Shown: one piece after another, positions 6,152 to 14,867 of the stretch
Position numbering within the stretch: position 1 is the stretch's first letter
Layout of the letters: each line of letters begins with the position of its first letter
NCBI GenBank assembly: GCA_003497765.1
Contig: DNNY01000035.1
Location: forward strand, 1-16,433
Origin: Oceanospirillaceae bacterium
GTDB lineage: Bacteria > Pseudomonadota > Gammaproteobacteria > Pseudomonadales > Balneatricaceae
Reading direction: 5' to 3'
Length of the DNA: 16,433 nt
Translations under genes and position numbers: made by a program
The notes under the pieces: model-generated
What the model saw: the letters and a program-made list of their open reading frames with translations, nothing else
What the model was told of the DNA's origin: nothing
The model's database searches: none

Positions 6152-6988
6152 ATGCAAACGATTAATAAAACGGCAATTTATGGCTATGCAGCACGCTATT
6201 TACACATCCACAATCCTAGAAAGCCCAGTCTGGTTTTTGTGCCTGGAGCGTTTATGGATTTTGATAGCTTGAAGTATCATAGTAGTAGGTTTTCAGAGCA
6301 CTTCAACTATTTCATTTTGGAACTGCCAGGTACTGGGGATCTGCCTCCGCTGCCAGCGAATAAACCGGTTAGTTTTTTGGGAGATTGTCTAGGAGCATTT
6401 GCTCGAAAGTATATCGGGCAGCCTTTTTATTTGGTGGCTTGTTCCTACGGTACGGCTTCCGCTTTAGACTTCGCAAGTAGGTATAGTGAGCAAATAAAAC
6501 GTCTAGTATTGGCTGGTTCAATGCGAACTATCTCTGATACAGATTGGCCTAGGATGCTTAACTTAGCTATGCAGGGATTAACTGATCAGTCACTATTTGC
6601 TGAGCACTTTGTGCAGCTTGTGTGTCGTCATGATAGATGTTGTTCCAAAAGGCAACAGACTATCAGAAAGGCTATTTTGAGAAGTTTACGTCAATTTAGT
6701 CCAGAAAAAAGGCGCTGTTTTACTAATAATACTTTAAGACTATTAACTGCTTTTACACCTGATGTAGAGCAAATCCATTGTCCAACACTTTGTTTTACTG
6801 GAGAACATGATCCCTACACTACTCCTGAACTCTGTCAGGAGTTGGCAAACGCTATCCCATTTGGTGAGTTTGCCATTTTGGAAGATACGGATCATTTATT
6901 TCATATTGATAAACCACAGGAAAGTATGGACTTAGCGATAAAGTTTCTAACAGCCGATTGTAAAGTTCCATTGAAGCAGGCTGCCTAA
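6152..6988 (+). CDS. Alpha/beta-hydrolase, RhlA/PhaG-like
   Basis: This encodes 278 aa, with AAGGAGA before the ATG. The fold markers are VFVPGAFMDF (oxyanion strand, 28-37), the nucleophile elbow ACSYG with S98, the acid D220 in GEHDPYTT, and H248 in DTDHLFHID. The triad spacing and surroundings (EHFNYFILELPGTG, DPYTT, DHLFHID) fit RhlA and PhaG, whose catalytic residues are Ser102, Asp223 and His251 in RhlA. Those enzymes use (R)-3-hydroxyacyl-ACP to make hydroxyalkanoyl-alkanoates or 3-hydroxyacyl precursors for polyhydroxyalkanoate. The elbow has Ala instead of the first Gly of GxSxG. No RhlB/RhlC or PHA synthase gene is in the window. It may instead be another small-ester hydrolase. A strong terminator follows. 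Confidence 0.7.
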   Translation: MQTINKTAIYGYAARYLHIHNPRKPSLVFVPGAFMDFDSLKYHSSRFSEHFNYFILELPGTGDLPPLPANKPVSFLGDCLGAFARKYIGQPFYLVACSYGTASALDFASRYSEQIKRLVLAGSMRTISDTDWPRMLNLAMQGLTDQSLFAEHFVQLVCRHDRCCSKRQQTIRKAILRSLRQFSPEKRRCFTNNTLRLLTAFTPDVEQIHCPTLCFTGEHDPYTTPELCQELANAIPFGEFAILEDTDHLFHIDKPQESMDLAIKFLTADCKVPLKQAA

Positions 6989-7035
6989 AACCATCTAAGT
7001 GGCATTCTTTCAGCCAACTTTGACCAGTAGCCTGT

Positions 7036-7075
7036 AAAGCCCCCAGTTTTTGTATTAAACATGGGGGCTTTTATC
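7036..7075. terminator. Strong intrinsic terminator between convergent genes
   Basis: AAAGCCCCCA (7036-7045) and TGGGGGCTTT (7062-7071) form a perfect 10-bp stem with a 16-nt loop. The outer A/T pairs supply a short T-run on each strand. It lies 48 bp after the hydrolase stop and 43 bp from the stop of paralog 3, so it probably works both ways. Confidence 0.8.
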
Positions 7076-7113
7076 TCTATTAGAGCTTAAAAAGTTATAT
7101 TTGTTAAATAAAT

Positions 7114-8019
7114 TTAATGAAGATGATGCAGCCCAGAAATAGTTATCATTGTTATACCACAACAGTATTTGACTATCGTATGGAGCGTATCGTGAGCCCA
7201 CTGGCGTTGTGCGGGCGTTAATGGTTGCATTAGGGCAACCATTATTTCTTCTCTTGCATATTTTATTTGTTGGTAATTATAAAATGCGCGGTACTTATGC
7301 ATCTTGGCGGCAAAAATAGATATATCTTGAACTTTAAATCCTAGTTTTAGACGCATGGCAGTAACCGCTGGAATGGTAATTGGGTTGTTGGGGTCTTCAA
7401 ATGCTTCTATACGGGATATGGGTTCATTAAGTACAGTTGCCATAAAATCAATATCTATCTGATGCTCTTCTCGAAACTCTTGCAATTGGTGGGCAATGGA
7501 TTGGTAGTAATCAGCTTTAAAGTCATAGATATCCAGTTTGTCTGGCATTAAAAATTCATTATTAAAGATAGGTATGGTATCCAAAAGGGGAACCACATCC
7601 TGTTTTGTGTTGTACCCCCATGTATCCATTTTATCTACCAATAATTGAAGAAATTGCTGAAACAGTCCTTCGTTTAAACGGCTTGAAATAATCATACTTT
7701 CAAGAGTTTTGTGACATAGGTTAGGCCTCTGGGCTAGCACTTGTTTACGTTGTAAAAATGCTAGACAGCTTGATTGGGAAAGCCATGCAAAAGCAGCAAC
7801 ATTATGCAGGGCGTGTGAATGGGGCGCTGTCGATTGTATATTTGCAAACCAGGCCGATTTGCTTATACCCGGTATGCGTCTGTTAAGCTGAGTTGGGGTA
7901 ATATCTAATTGCTGCATGCGAGCCTTTATCTCTGAACTTAACTCAGCGTCAAAGGTGGGTCCATAGATATCAAGCTTCGCAATATCAGCTTGGCTGGGGT
8001 GTTCGATATTATTGAGCAT
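7114..8019 (-). CDS. Paralog 3 of the double XRE-like HTH family, with C-terminal extension
   Basis: This encodes 301 aa and is the most divergent of the three. It keeps the family frame: an N-terminal HTH-like part near 27-82 (MQQLDITPTQLNRRIPGISKSAW), a linker with LDTIPIFNNEFLMPDKLDI, a C-terminal HTH-like part (YYQSIAHQLQEFREEHQ, then ISRIEAFEDPNNPITIP) and the ending AREEIMVALMQPLTPAQRQW. The paralogs stop at the residue aligned with Y285. This one runs on for 16 residues (CCGITMITISGLHHLH), as if the ancestral stop was lost. The Shine-Dalgarno is weak. The N-terminal half has lost the EVGGALRWVM block of the other two, so its binding specificity probably differs. Confidence 0.65.
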   Translation of the reverse strand: MLNNIEHPSQADIAKLDIYGPTFDAELSSEIKARMQQLDITPTQLNRRIPGISKSAWFANIQSTAPHSHALHNVAAFAWLSQSSCLAFLQRKQVLAQRPNLCHKTLESMIISSRLNEGLFQQFLQLLVDKMDTWGYNTKQDVVPLLDTIPIFNNEFLMPDKLDIYDFKADYYQSIAHQLQEFREEHQIDIDFMATVLNEPISRIEAFEDPNNPITIPAVTAMRLKLGFKVQDISIFAAKMHKYRAFYNYQQIKYAREEIMVALMQPLTPAQRQWAHDTLHTIVKYCCGITMITISGLHHLH

Positions 8020-8255
8020 AAGCCAATAAATCCCATCTTGTTATTGATTTTAGAGGAAGTAGTTGGCTAATGGTCAATAGCAGTGATCTGGTGCTCCATC
8101 ACTTTATACTGTCAGCCTTGTCAACTATATCAACTGCTTACAGTAATATTAGTCTACTTTTCTGAGTCTACAACAAATACTGTTGATGGAGCTTATAAGC
8201 GTCTTTTTAATGAGTTAAGAATATCAGCGAATAAGCTAACTGATAAAGTTGTTAC

Positions 8256-9656
8256 CTAAAGCATTTCAGCAAGGAGCTTATTCCCTGTGGCATTACAATG
8301 CTGAAGAAAACGGTCGATATCTTCAGTTGTGGTTAGTTCATTGGCTAGAATAAGGCGTATACCGGTGCGACCATGATAGCTAGCATAGTCAACAAAGGGG
8401 CCTCCGTTGTGGGCCATGTTTTGGCAAATACTGATATTTAGTTTGGCGAGAATTGACTCGTCTGTAATATGGTCTGGTTTGAACTGGAATAAAACATTCA
8501 GATAAGGTGCTGGGGCAATCTTTTCAAAATTTGGGTTGGCATTAATTTGCTCCACGCAATACTGTCTTAGTTCTTGTAAGTGGTCTACTTGCTGGGCATA
8601 ACCTTCGTTACCAAGGTCCTTCCAGCTTAGCCATACTTTTAGAGCATCTGCTCGCCGCCCACATTGCAAAGAAGCGGGGCCCAAGTTTAAATGGGCATAC
8701 TGGTCGGCATGAAAGAGATAATTACTGCCACCGCCACCACAACATTCTGTTAGGGCACCATCCTGTTTAACCAGAATGGCTGCTGTGGTTAGTGGCACAC
8801 CCATCAATTTATGGGCATCCCAAGAAAAAGAATCACTTAGCTGAGCATTTTCTAGCAGTTGGCGATGCTTGGGTGAAAATAAAACGGGTGCACCCCACGC
8901 GCCATCAATATGAAGCCAGAGGTCGTACTCATCAGCAATTTGGCGACATTCTAAAACCGGATCAAAGGCTCCTGTGACTGTTGTGCCCGCGGTAAGGCCA
9001 ATATAGAAGGGGTGGTAACCCAGCGCTAAGTCGGCTTCAATTTGTGCCTTTAAGGCTTGTGTGCAAAGACGACCTTGCTTATCCGAAGCCACGCCAATTA
9101 AATTATCTGTGCCAAGGCCAAGGGTGTTGGCCGCTTTTTGACTAGAGTAATGGGCTTGGTCTGATACATAGGCTCGCAAGCGACGACCATCAGCCCCTTG
9201 GGTTTTAAAATTAGGGCAAGCATGGTGACGCCCTAGCATCATGCCAACCAAATTGGCTTGGCTGCCACCTGGTACGATCATGCCTTCACCTGTTTTATAG
9301 CCTACTAGGTCACGCCAAGCTTTGATCACTTCCCGCTCCATTAAAGTAGCTACGGGACTTACCTGATAAGTATGCATATTGACATTACTTAAACTGGCCA
9401 CCCAATCACCAATCAATGCTGCTTTATTGCGGCCAGCATAGAGTTGTTTAAAAAAGTCTGGGTGGGCAGCATCTGGGCTATGTTCTAAAAATGCCTGCAG
9501 CACTGCTTCAAGAGTCTTTAAGTCTGCACCTTTAGCTTGCAGTTGCAAATCTAGCTGAGTGTCTAAATCTTGAATTTGAGTGGTTTGGATAACGTCACGT
9601 GTCTTGTTAAGGTGATTATTAACAACACGATTAAAAATATCTAAGTAGGGCTGCAT
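8256..9656 (-). CDS. Group II PLP-dependent amino acid decarboxylase
   Basis: This encodes 466 aa and is full length for the family that holds glutamate, cysteine-sulfinate, aspartate, 2,4-diaminobutyrate and aromatic-amino-acid decarboxylases. The Schiff-base lysine is K283 in SWDAHKLMG. D251 in HIDGAWGAP contacts the pyridine nitrogen, H169 (QAHYS) stacks on the ring, and GGSQANL (130-136) binds the phosphate. HKLMGVPLTTAAILV resembles cysteine-sulfinate/glutamate-type members, but the substrate cannot be fixed from sequence. Cytoplasmic. It diverges from the MFS transporter across about 140 bp, so it may feed an amine or beta-amino acid to that exporter. The ATG at 9656 has only a weak ribosome binding site. 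Confidence 0.85.
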   Translation of the reverse strand: MQPYLDIFNRVVNNHLNKTRDVIQTTQIQDLDTQLDLQLQAKGADLKTLEAVLQAFLEHSPDAAHPDFFKQLYAGRNKAALIGDWVASLSNVNMHTYQVSPVATLMEREVIKAWRDLVGYKTGEGMIVPGGSQANLVGMMLGRHHACPNFKTQGADGRRLRAYVSDQAHYSSQKAANTLGLGTDNLIGVASDKQGRLCTQALKAQIEADLALGYHPFYIGLTAGTTVTGAFDPVLECRQIADEYDLWLHIDGAWGAPVLFSPKHRQLLENAQLSDSFSWDAHKLMGVPLTTAAILVKQDGALTECCGGGGSNYLFHADQYAHLNLGPASLQCGRRADALKVWLSWKDLGNEGYAQQVDHLQELRQYCVEQINANPNFEKIAPAPYLNVLFQFKPDHITDESILAKLNISICQNMAHNGGPFVDYASYHGRTGIRLILANELTTTEDIDRFLQHCNATGNKLLAEML

Positions 9657-9722
9657 ATATTAGGCTTATTTTTACTAGGGTAAAGAGTATTTGTTTGCTG
9701 GCAACAACATGTCGTTTGCTTA

Positions 9723-9735
9723 ATCGGTAACCGAT
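9723..9735. promoter_or_regulatory. Inverted repeat in the decarboxylase/MFS divergent promoter region
   Basis: ATCGGT and ACCGAT flank a single A, a perfect 6-bp dyad centred between the two divergent genes. It is a candidate operator for joint control. Short dyads of this size occur by chance, so support is positional. Confidence 0.35.
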
Positions 9736-9798
9736 AATTCCTTATTTTCTGGAGTCCAAAATGACGTTGCATGCATTGGAGGAGCCATATAGTAACGT

Positions 9799-10008
9799 AT
9801 GGTAGTGGGGATTAACATAGACAAGTTAAATGCAAAACTAGTTTATTGTCTATTTGGCCAAACTTTTGGGGCTTTATTATGGCCTTTACTATGGCTTTAC
9901 TTGGCCTTGTTTAAGGCAAAATCATATGGACGTGGTTGGGTTTTGCTGTATGATGGCTGCTCCCCAATTAGCTATGATGTAAACCTACCATGGCCACATC
10001 CTCATTAG
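9799..10008 (+). CDS. Possible 69-aa leader or small membrane protein overlapping the MFS gene
   Basis: The frame opens at ATG 9799, about 13 nt after GGAGGAG, and ends 19 nt inside the MFS gene in a different frame. It has one hydrophobic segment (about residues 14-38, with GALLWPLLWLYLALF) and a Pro/His-rich end. The MFS gene has no visible Shine-Dalgarno of its own, so translation of this ORF could deliver ribosomes to the MFS start. No family is recognised. It may be a non-coding coincidence. Confidence 0.35.
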   Translation: MVVGINIDKLNAKLVYCLFGQTFGALLWPLLWLYLALFKAKSYGRGWVLLYDGCSPISYDVNLPWPHPH

Positions 10009-11207
10009 CCACGCAACGCATCCCCATGCTTGAATTTATTTTGCTGGTGGGCAGTATGATGTCCTCTGTGGCTTTGTGTATTGATGCTGTTTTACCCTCC
10101 TTAGGTTATATGGCTGTGGACTTTGCTGTTAGCGGTAGCGAAATTCAATTGGTAATTACCACGGTTTTTGTAGGCTTTGCTTTGGGGCAGTTAATCTATG
10201 GCCCTCTGTCTGATCGTTGGGGGCGCTTACCGAATATTTATGCAGGGCTGCTGGTGTTGGCCATTGGTAGTGCTATTGCTATTTCGGCCCAATCCCTTGA
10301 GACGATGCTTTTAGGCCGCTTTCTGCAAGGTGTTGGCGCCTCTGGACCCCGTGTAATGGTTTCTGCTCTAGTGCGGGATTGTTTTAGTGGTAGAAAAATG
10401 GCCCGGGTGATGTCATTTGTCGGTACGGTATTTATGATGGTGCCCCTATTGGCGCCTATGTTGGGGCAGGCAATTCTCTGGATAGGCCCCTGGCAATATA
10501 TTTTTGTAATGTATATTGGTGTAGCAGTTATTTTAGCTTGCTGGGTCTATTTGCGTCTGCATGAAACCCTGCCTCCAGAAAATCGGCGTTCGGTTCACCC
10601 CATAGCATTGTGGCAGGCTTTTCTTATCGTCATCAAGAATCGTTCAGCCGCAGGTTATACCGTAGCAAGTGGTATTTTGTTCGGTGCTTTTTTGGGCTAT
10701 TTAAGCTCGAGTCAGTTGGTATTTCAGGATATTTATTTGGTTGGTGATGCCTATCCTTTGTATTTTGCTGTTCTCGTCTTGCCGAATGTGGCTTCTTCAT
10801 TACTCAATGCCAAACTGGTGATGCGTTGGGGCATGTATAGGGTGGTGCAAACAACCAATATTTTGGTGTTAATTGGGGCCACAAGTTTGTATTTCTATGC
10901 CCAGACTTATGCTGGAGTGCCACCTCTTACTTACTATATGGTATTCTTATTTTTTATTTTTTCTGGCGTTGGTCTGCAGTTTGGTAATCTGAATACCTTA
11001 GCTATGGAGCCTTTGGGTAAAGTGGCGGGGATGGGAGCCTCTATCGTGGGTACTGGATCAACACTGGTATCCATCCCCATAGGTGGCCTAATTGGCATGT
11101 CAATTTCCCAAAGTGTAACACCCCTTGCGCTGGGGTTAGCCATTTGCGCATTAATATCAATGTTACTAATGCATTGGGTTCGCTATAGTGTGCGTTTGCC
11201 AGCTTAA
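9990..11207 (+). CDS. MFS drug-resistance transporter, Bcr/CflA (DHA1) type
   Basis: This encodes 405 aa with about 12 predicted membrane helices in the inner membrane; it is a proton-driven exporter. MFS motif A is GPLSDRWGRLP (71-81). LGRFLQGVGASGPRVMVSALVRD (108-130) is the motif B region with R110 and is typical of Bcr/CflA, whose members export bicyclomycin, chloramphenicol, cysteine or other small molecules. The length fits. The ATG at 9990 lacks a Shine-Dalgarno; ATG 10026 (MLEF) is an alternative and would still begin just before the first helix. It diverges from the decarboxylase. The true substrate is unknown. Confidence 0.88.
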   Translation: MATSSLATQRIPMLEFILLVGSMMSSVALCIDAVLPSLGYMAVDFAVSGSEIQLVITTVFVGFALGQLIYGPLSDRWGRLPNIYAGLLVLAIGSAIAISAQSLETMLLGRFLQGVGASGPRVMVSALVRDCFSGRKMARVMSFVGTVFMMVPLLAPMLGQAILWIGPWQYIFVMYIGVAVILACWVYLRLHETLPPENRRSVHPIALWQAFLIVIKNRSAAGYTVASGILFGAFLGYLSSSQLVFQDIYLVGDAYPLYFAVLVLPNVASSLLNAKLVMRWGMYRVVQTTNILVLIGATSLYFYAQTYAGVPPLTYYMVFLFFIFSGVGLQFGNLNTLAMEPLGKVAGMGASIVGTGSTLVSIPIGGLIGMSISQSVTPLALGLAICALISMLLMHWVRYSVRLPA

Positions 11208-11227
11208 TAAATGCTGTTAGTGGCATA

Positions 11228-11256
11228 GCGCCCCCAACAAGTTTGTTAAGGGGCGC
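11228..11256. terminator. GC-rich hairpin between convergent MFS and gcvP genes
   Basis: GCGCCCC (11228-11234) pairs with GGGGCGC (11250-11256), and AACAA with TTGTT lies inside. The hairpin sits between two convergent stop codons 62 bp apart and probably terminates both. No clear T-run follows on either strand, so termination may be inefficient or factor-assisted. Confidence 0.55.
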
Positions 11257-11268
11257 CAAAATGCTTGC

Positions 11269-14160
11269 CTATTCTGAGTAGGCTTCCATAGGCGGGCAAC
11301 TGCAGACTAGATTACGGTCACCATAAACATTATCGATACGATTAACTGTTGGCCAGAATTTAGCTGCTTTTGTTGCCGCACTTGGGAAAGCTCCGATAGT
11401 ACGAGAGTAGCCACGATTCCAACCATGACTAGCCAAATCTTCTTGCGTATGTGGTGCCATTTTTAGGGGGTTGGCTTTCGGGCTCCATTCACCATCTTCA
11501 ATCTTCTTAATTTCAGCACGAATCGATGCCATGGCGTCACAAAAACGGTCAATCTCACCTTTGGATTCGGACTCTGTAGGCTCAATCATTAACGTGCCGG
11601 CAACAGGGAAGGACATAGTTGGCGCATGGAAACCATAGTCCATAAGTCGCTTGGCAATATCCTCTTCACTAACGCCTGTAGCTTCCTTAATAGGGCGAAT
11701 ATCGACAATGCATTCATGGGCGATGCGGTCGTGATTGCCACGGTATAAAATAGGGAAGTGCTCAGCCAATCTACTAGCCATATAGTTAGCGTTGACGATC
11801 GCCATAACTGTAGATTGCTTTAGTCCCTGTGCGCCTAGCAAGGTAATATAGGCCCATGAAATGGTTAAAATTGAGGCGCTACCATAGGGAGCACCCGAGA
11901 TGGCACCATTACCGTCTTGTTTGCCATGAACTGGGATAACAGGGTGGTTGGCTAAGAACGGTGCTAGATGCGCTTTTACCCCAATGGGACCCATACCAGG
12001 GCCACCACCACCATGGGGTATGGCAAAGGTTTTATGTAAATTTAGGTGGGATACATCGGAACCAATTAGCCCCGGCTTACTGACACCTACTTGAGCATTC
12101 ATATTGGCACCATCCATATAAACTTGGCCACCAAAGTTATGAATGATGTCACAGATATCTTTGATATCTTGCTCGAACACACCATGGGTAGATGGATAGG
12201 TAACCATCAGGCAGGATAGATTGTCCGCATGCTCCTCTGCCTTGGCACGTAAGTCATCTATATCGACATTACCTTGTTCATCACAGCGGGTCATAACCAC
12301 TTTCATATCAGTCATAGCTGCACTAGCTGGATTGGTACCGTGAGCGGAACTGGGAATCAAGCAGATATTACGGTGACCTTCACCGATACTGGCTTGGTAT
12401 TTACGAATGGCAACTAGGCCAGCATATTCACCCTGTGCCCCCGAGTTAGGTTGCATAGAAATTTTGTCATAGCCAGTAATTTCTACTAGCTGTTCTTCCA
12501 AGGAGCGAATAAGCGCTTGGTAGCCTTGGGTTTGATCAGCTGGTGCAAAGGGGTGCATATTGGCAAATTCAGGCCAAGTGACAGGCGCCATTTGCACACT
12601 AGCGTTAAGCTTCATAGTACATGAGCCAAGGGGGATCATACCGTGCACTAAGGAAAAGTCTTTGTTTTCTAACTGTTTTAGATAGCGAAGCATATCTGTC
12701 TCGCTATGATAACTATTGAAAACTGGATGACTTAGTATGACATCTTCACGCTGCAAGTCAGTGGGCATGCCTTTTTGCTCAGCTTTAATTGCTTGATAAA
12801 GCGCTTCAAGATCTGCTTGGCATTCCTGATCAGTAAAGACGCTAACAAGCTCTGTAAGGTCTTCTAGACGCGTTGTTTCATCAAGGCTAATGCCAAGACT
12901 GTCAGTTGCATCGGTACGCAGGTTATAACCTGCCGCCACAGCACGATCGCTAATAGTTTGGGTGTTATCACCAGTATTGATCGTTAAGGTATCAAAGAAA
13001 TACTTATTAGCTAGGTCAAAGCCCTCTGCTTCTAATAAGCGAGCCAGTATTGCTGTAAAGGCTTGAATACGCTGGGCAATATTACGCAGGCCTTTAGGGC
13101 CATGGTAAACAGCATAAAAGGATGACATATTGGCTAATAAAGCCTGCGCAGTACAAATATTGGAGTTGGCTTTTTCTCGGCGTATATGCTGCTCACGGGT
13201 TTGCATCGCCATGCGCAAAGCTTGGTTGCCTTTGCTATCGATAGAGACACCAATAATACGTCCGGGCATAGAGCGCTTATATTTGTCTTTGCTAGCAAAA
13301 AAGGCAGCGTGAGGGCCACCAAAGCCCATAGGCACCCCGAAGCGTTGACTACTACCAAATACAACATCAGCACCCAAATGTCCGGGTGCTTTCAGTAGCA
13401 CTAAGCTCATAATATCGGCACCAACGGCTACTAGGGCATTTTGCTTATGAGCAGCATCGCAGATGGATTGTAAATCAAGGATATCACCGTCACTGCCGGG
13501 ATATTGTACTAATACCCCAAAAGCGTCGTGTTGGTCTAATTCTTTGGCGGGGTCACCAACGACTATCTCAAAGCCAAAATATTCGGCACGTGTTTGCATG
13601 ACAGACAGGTTTTGTGGGTGGGTATTGGCATCCACAATAAAGGTAACCGACTTTTTCTTATTGGCGCGTTTGCACAAGGCCATAGCTTCTGCGGCTGCTG
13701 TAGCTTCATCTAGTAAAGAAGCGTTGGCTAGCTCCATACCTGTCAGATCCATCACCATCTGCTGATAGTTAAGTAGTGCCTCGAGTCGGCCCTGAGCAAT
13801 TTCTGGCTGATAGGGCGTATAAGCTGTATACCAAGCTGGGTTTTCCATCACATTGCGTAAGATAACATTAGGTACCAACGTGTTGCTGTAGCCCATGCCT
13901 ATACAAGACTTCTTGACTTGGTTTTGTGCCGCCATTGCACGTAATTTAACGAGAGTCTGGTTTTCACTAACCGGGTTGGGTAAAGCAAGAGGCTGCGCTA
14001 AGCGAATACTGCTGGGTATCGTTTGCTCCAGCAGTTCTTCAGTGCTATTGACATGTAAATAGTCCAACATGGCCTGAGTCTCTTTTGGTCCCGGGCCAAT
14101 ATGGCGCTTAATAAAATCGTGCTCTTGAATCAAATCAGACAGGTGCGGCTGGTTCGACAT
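11269..14160 (-). CDS. gcvP: Glycine dehydrogenase (decarboxylating), P protein
   Basis: This encodes 963 aa, matching the single-chain bacterial P protein (about 957 aa in E. coli). It decarboxylates glycine with PLP and passes the aminomethyl group to the lipoyl arm of the H protein in the cytoplasmic glycine cleavage system. The Schiff-base lysine is K710 in [16 protein letters not shown], followed by the Gly-rich loop [12 protein letters not shown]. The N-terminal half carries [10 protein letters not shown] and [17 protein letters not shown]. The C-terminal half carries [12 protein letters not shown] and [10 protein letters not shown]. All key blocks are intact. It lies 76 bp downstream of gcvH on the same strand, with a small hairpin in the gap, and is probably co-transcribed with it. 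Confidence 0.98.
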   Translation of the reverse strand: MSNQPHLSDLIQEHDFIKRHIGPGPKETQAMLDYLHVNSTEELLEQTIPSSIRLAQPLALPNPVSENQTLVKLRAMAAQNQVKKSCIGMGYSNTLVPNVILRNVMENPAWYTAYTPYQPEIAQGRLEALLNYQQMVMDLTGMELANASLLDEATAAAEAMALCKRANKKKSVTFIVDANTHPQNLSVMQTRAEYFGFEIVVGDPAKELDQHDAFGVLVQYPGSDGDILDLQSICDAAHKQNALVAVGADIMSLVLLKAPGHLGADVVFGSSQRFGVPMGFGGPHAAFFASKDKYKRSMPGRIIGVSIDSKGNQALRMAMQTREQHIRREKANSNICTAQALLANMSSFYAVYHGPKGLRNIAQRIQAFTAILARLLEAEGFDLANKYFFDTLTINTGDNTQTISDRAVAAGYNLRTDATDSLGISLDETTRLEDLTELVSVFTDQECQADLEALYQAIKAEQKGMPTDLQREDVILSHPVFNSYHSETDMLRYLKQLENKDFSLVHGMIPLGSCTMKLNASVQMAPVTWPEFANMHPFAPADQTQGYQALIRSLEEQLVEITGYDKISMQPNSGAQGEYAGLVAIRKYQASIGEGHRNICLIPSSAHGTNPASAAMTDMKVVMTRCDEQGNVDIDDLRAKAEEHADNLSCLMVTYPSTHGVFEQDIKDICDIIHNFGGQVYMDGANMNAQVGVSKPGLIGSDVSHLNLHKTFAIPHGGGGPGMGPIGVKAHLAPFLANHPVIPVHGKQDGNGAISGAPYGSASILTISWAYITLLGAQGLKQSTVMAIVNANYMASRLAEHFPILYRGNHDRIAHECIVDIRPIKEATGVSEEDIAKRLMDYGFHAPTMSFPVAGTLMIEPTESESKGEIDRFCDAMASIRAEIKKIEDGEWSPKANPLKMAPHTQEDLASHGWNRGYSRTIGAFPSAATKAAKFWPTVNRIDNVYGDRNLVCSCPPMEAYSE

Positions 14161-14192
14161 AGTAAACCTCGTGTATCAATGCTTACATGCAA

Positions 14193-14216
14193 AGAAAGTA
14201 GCCATTGGTAATGGCT
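14193..14216 (-). promoter_or_regulatory. Hairpin in the gcvH-gcvP gap, possible partial terminator or stabiliser
   Basis: AGCCATT and AATGGCT (14200-14216) flank a 3-nt loop. On the minus strand the stem is followed by ACTTTCTT. It could cause partial termination or protect the upstream gcvH message, giving more H protein than P protein. Confidence 0.4.
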
Positions 14217-14236
14217 TTGATTTAATTGTGAATGGT

Positions 14237-14629
14237 TTAGGCTTCGTTGGCGACAACTTCTGCATAACCTGCAGCGTCAAGCAGATCATCTAATTCTGCT
14301 GCGTCTGCCAACTGCAATTTCATAATCCAGCCATCGGTGTAGGGTTCTTCGTTAATGGTTTCTGGTGCATCTTCTAATGCTTCATTAAACTCAATTACAG
14401 TGCCTTTAACTGGGGCATAGGAATCTGAGGCTGCTTTCACAGATTCAATAACGGTAAACTCTTCGCCGGCATCTAGCTCACGGCCACTGTCTACTGCTTC
14501 TATAAATACAATATCACCAAGTAGTTCTTGGGCGTGGTCGGTAATACCAACAGTAACTGTGCCATCACCATTATCACTAACCCACTCATGGGTACTGGTG
14601 TAACGCAATTCGTTAGGGATATTGCTCAT
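14237..14629 (-). CDS. gcvH: Glycine cleavage system H protein (lipoyl carrier)
   Basis: This encodes 130 aa. The frame is open nine codons further upstream, but the start at ATG 14629 is preceded at 6 nt by AAGGAG and gives the standard N-terminus (MSNIPNELRYTSTHEW). The lipoylated lysine is K65 in ESVKAASD, matching K64 of E. coli. GDIVFIEAVDSG and the ending with NEEPYTDGW are typical. The protein shuttles the aminomethyl group from P to T protein and electrons to L protein. It is first in the minus-strand gcvH-gcvP unit and faces the XRE-cupin gene across a 238-bp divergent region that contains a palindromic operator. Confidence 0.98.
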   Translation of the reverse strand: MSNIPNELRYTSTHEWVSDNGDGTVTVGITDHAQELLGDIVFIEAVDSGRELDAGEEFTVIESVKAASDSYAPVKGTVIEFNEALEDAPETINEEPYTDGWIMKLQLADAAELDDLLDAAGYAEVVANEA

Positions 14630-14727
14630 TGGATGCTCCTTCCTATAAATGGTCAATAATGGTCATTGGTGACAATGACTAATGAGTTGTGCGCAGGATA
14701 CCATTATGGGATAATCCAATCAACAAA

Positions 14728-14743
14728 ATTTCCTATAGGAAAC
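14728..14743. promoter_or_regulatory. Palindromic operator in the gcvH / XRE-cupin intergenic region
   Basis: ATTTCCTATAGGAAAC contains a perfect TTTCCTATAGGAAA dyad. It matches the element at 15635-15650 at 14 of 16 positions. On the plus strand the operator is followed after 5 nt by TATTCT, the same spacing to a possible -10 as at gcvT, which suggests autoregulation of the regulator gene. It lies about 100 bp upstream of gcvH. Confidence 0.7.
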
Positions 14744-14867
14744 TTAATTATTCTGCCCGAACATCAAAATAGATATATATTGTCCCCTTACATAGCGCTC
14801 TATGGCAGCCCGTGTTAGGATGCACGTTGGCTATATCGCCTGTTTGATGGAAGCTTAGGAGAGAATC

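Noticed and set aside
8070..8165. A 31-aa plus-strand frame in the gap between paralog 3 and the decarboxylase
   Set aside because: A weak GAGGAAGT lies about 11 nt upstream, but the peptide has no recognisable features and this 236-bp gap shows no other sign of a gene.
3019..8255. A genomic island inserted at the tRNA-Leu gene
   Set aside because: The content is unusual, but no integrase, transposase or repeat of the tRNA 3' end was seen downstream.
13130..13765. Several frames of 60-100 aa opposite or within gcvP
   Set aside because: They are shadows of a complete, well-conserved gcvP with no independent start signals.
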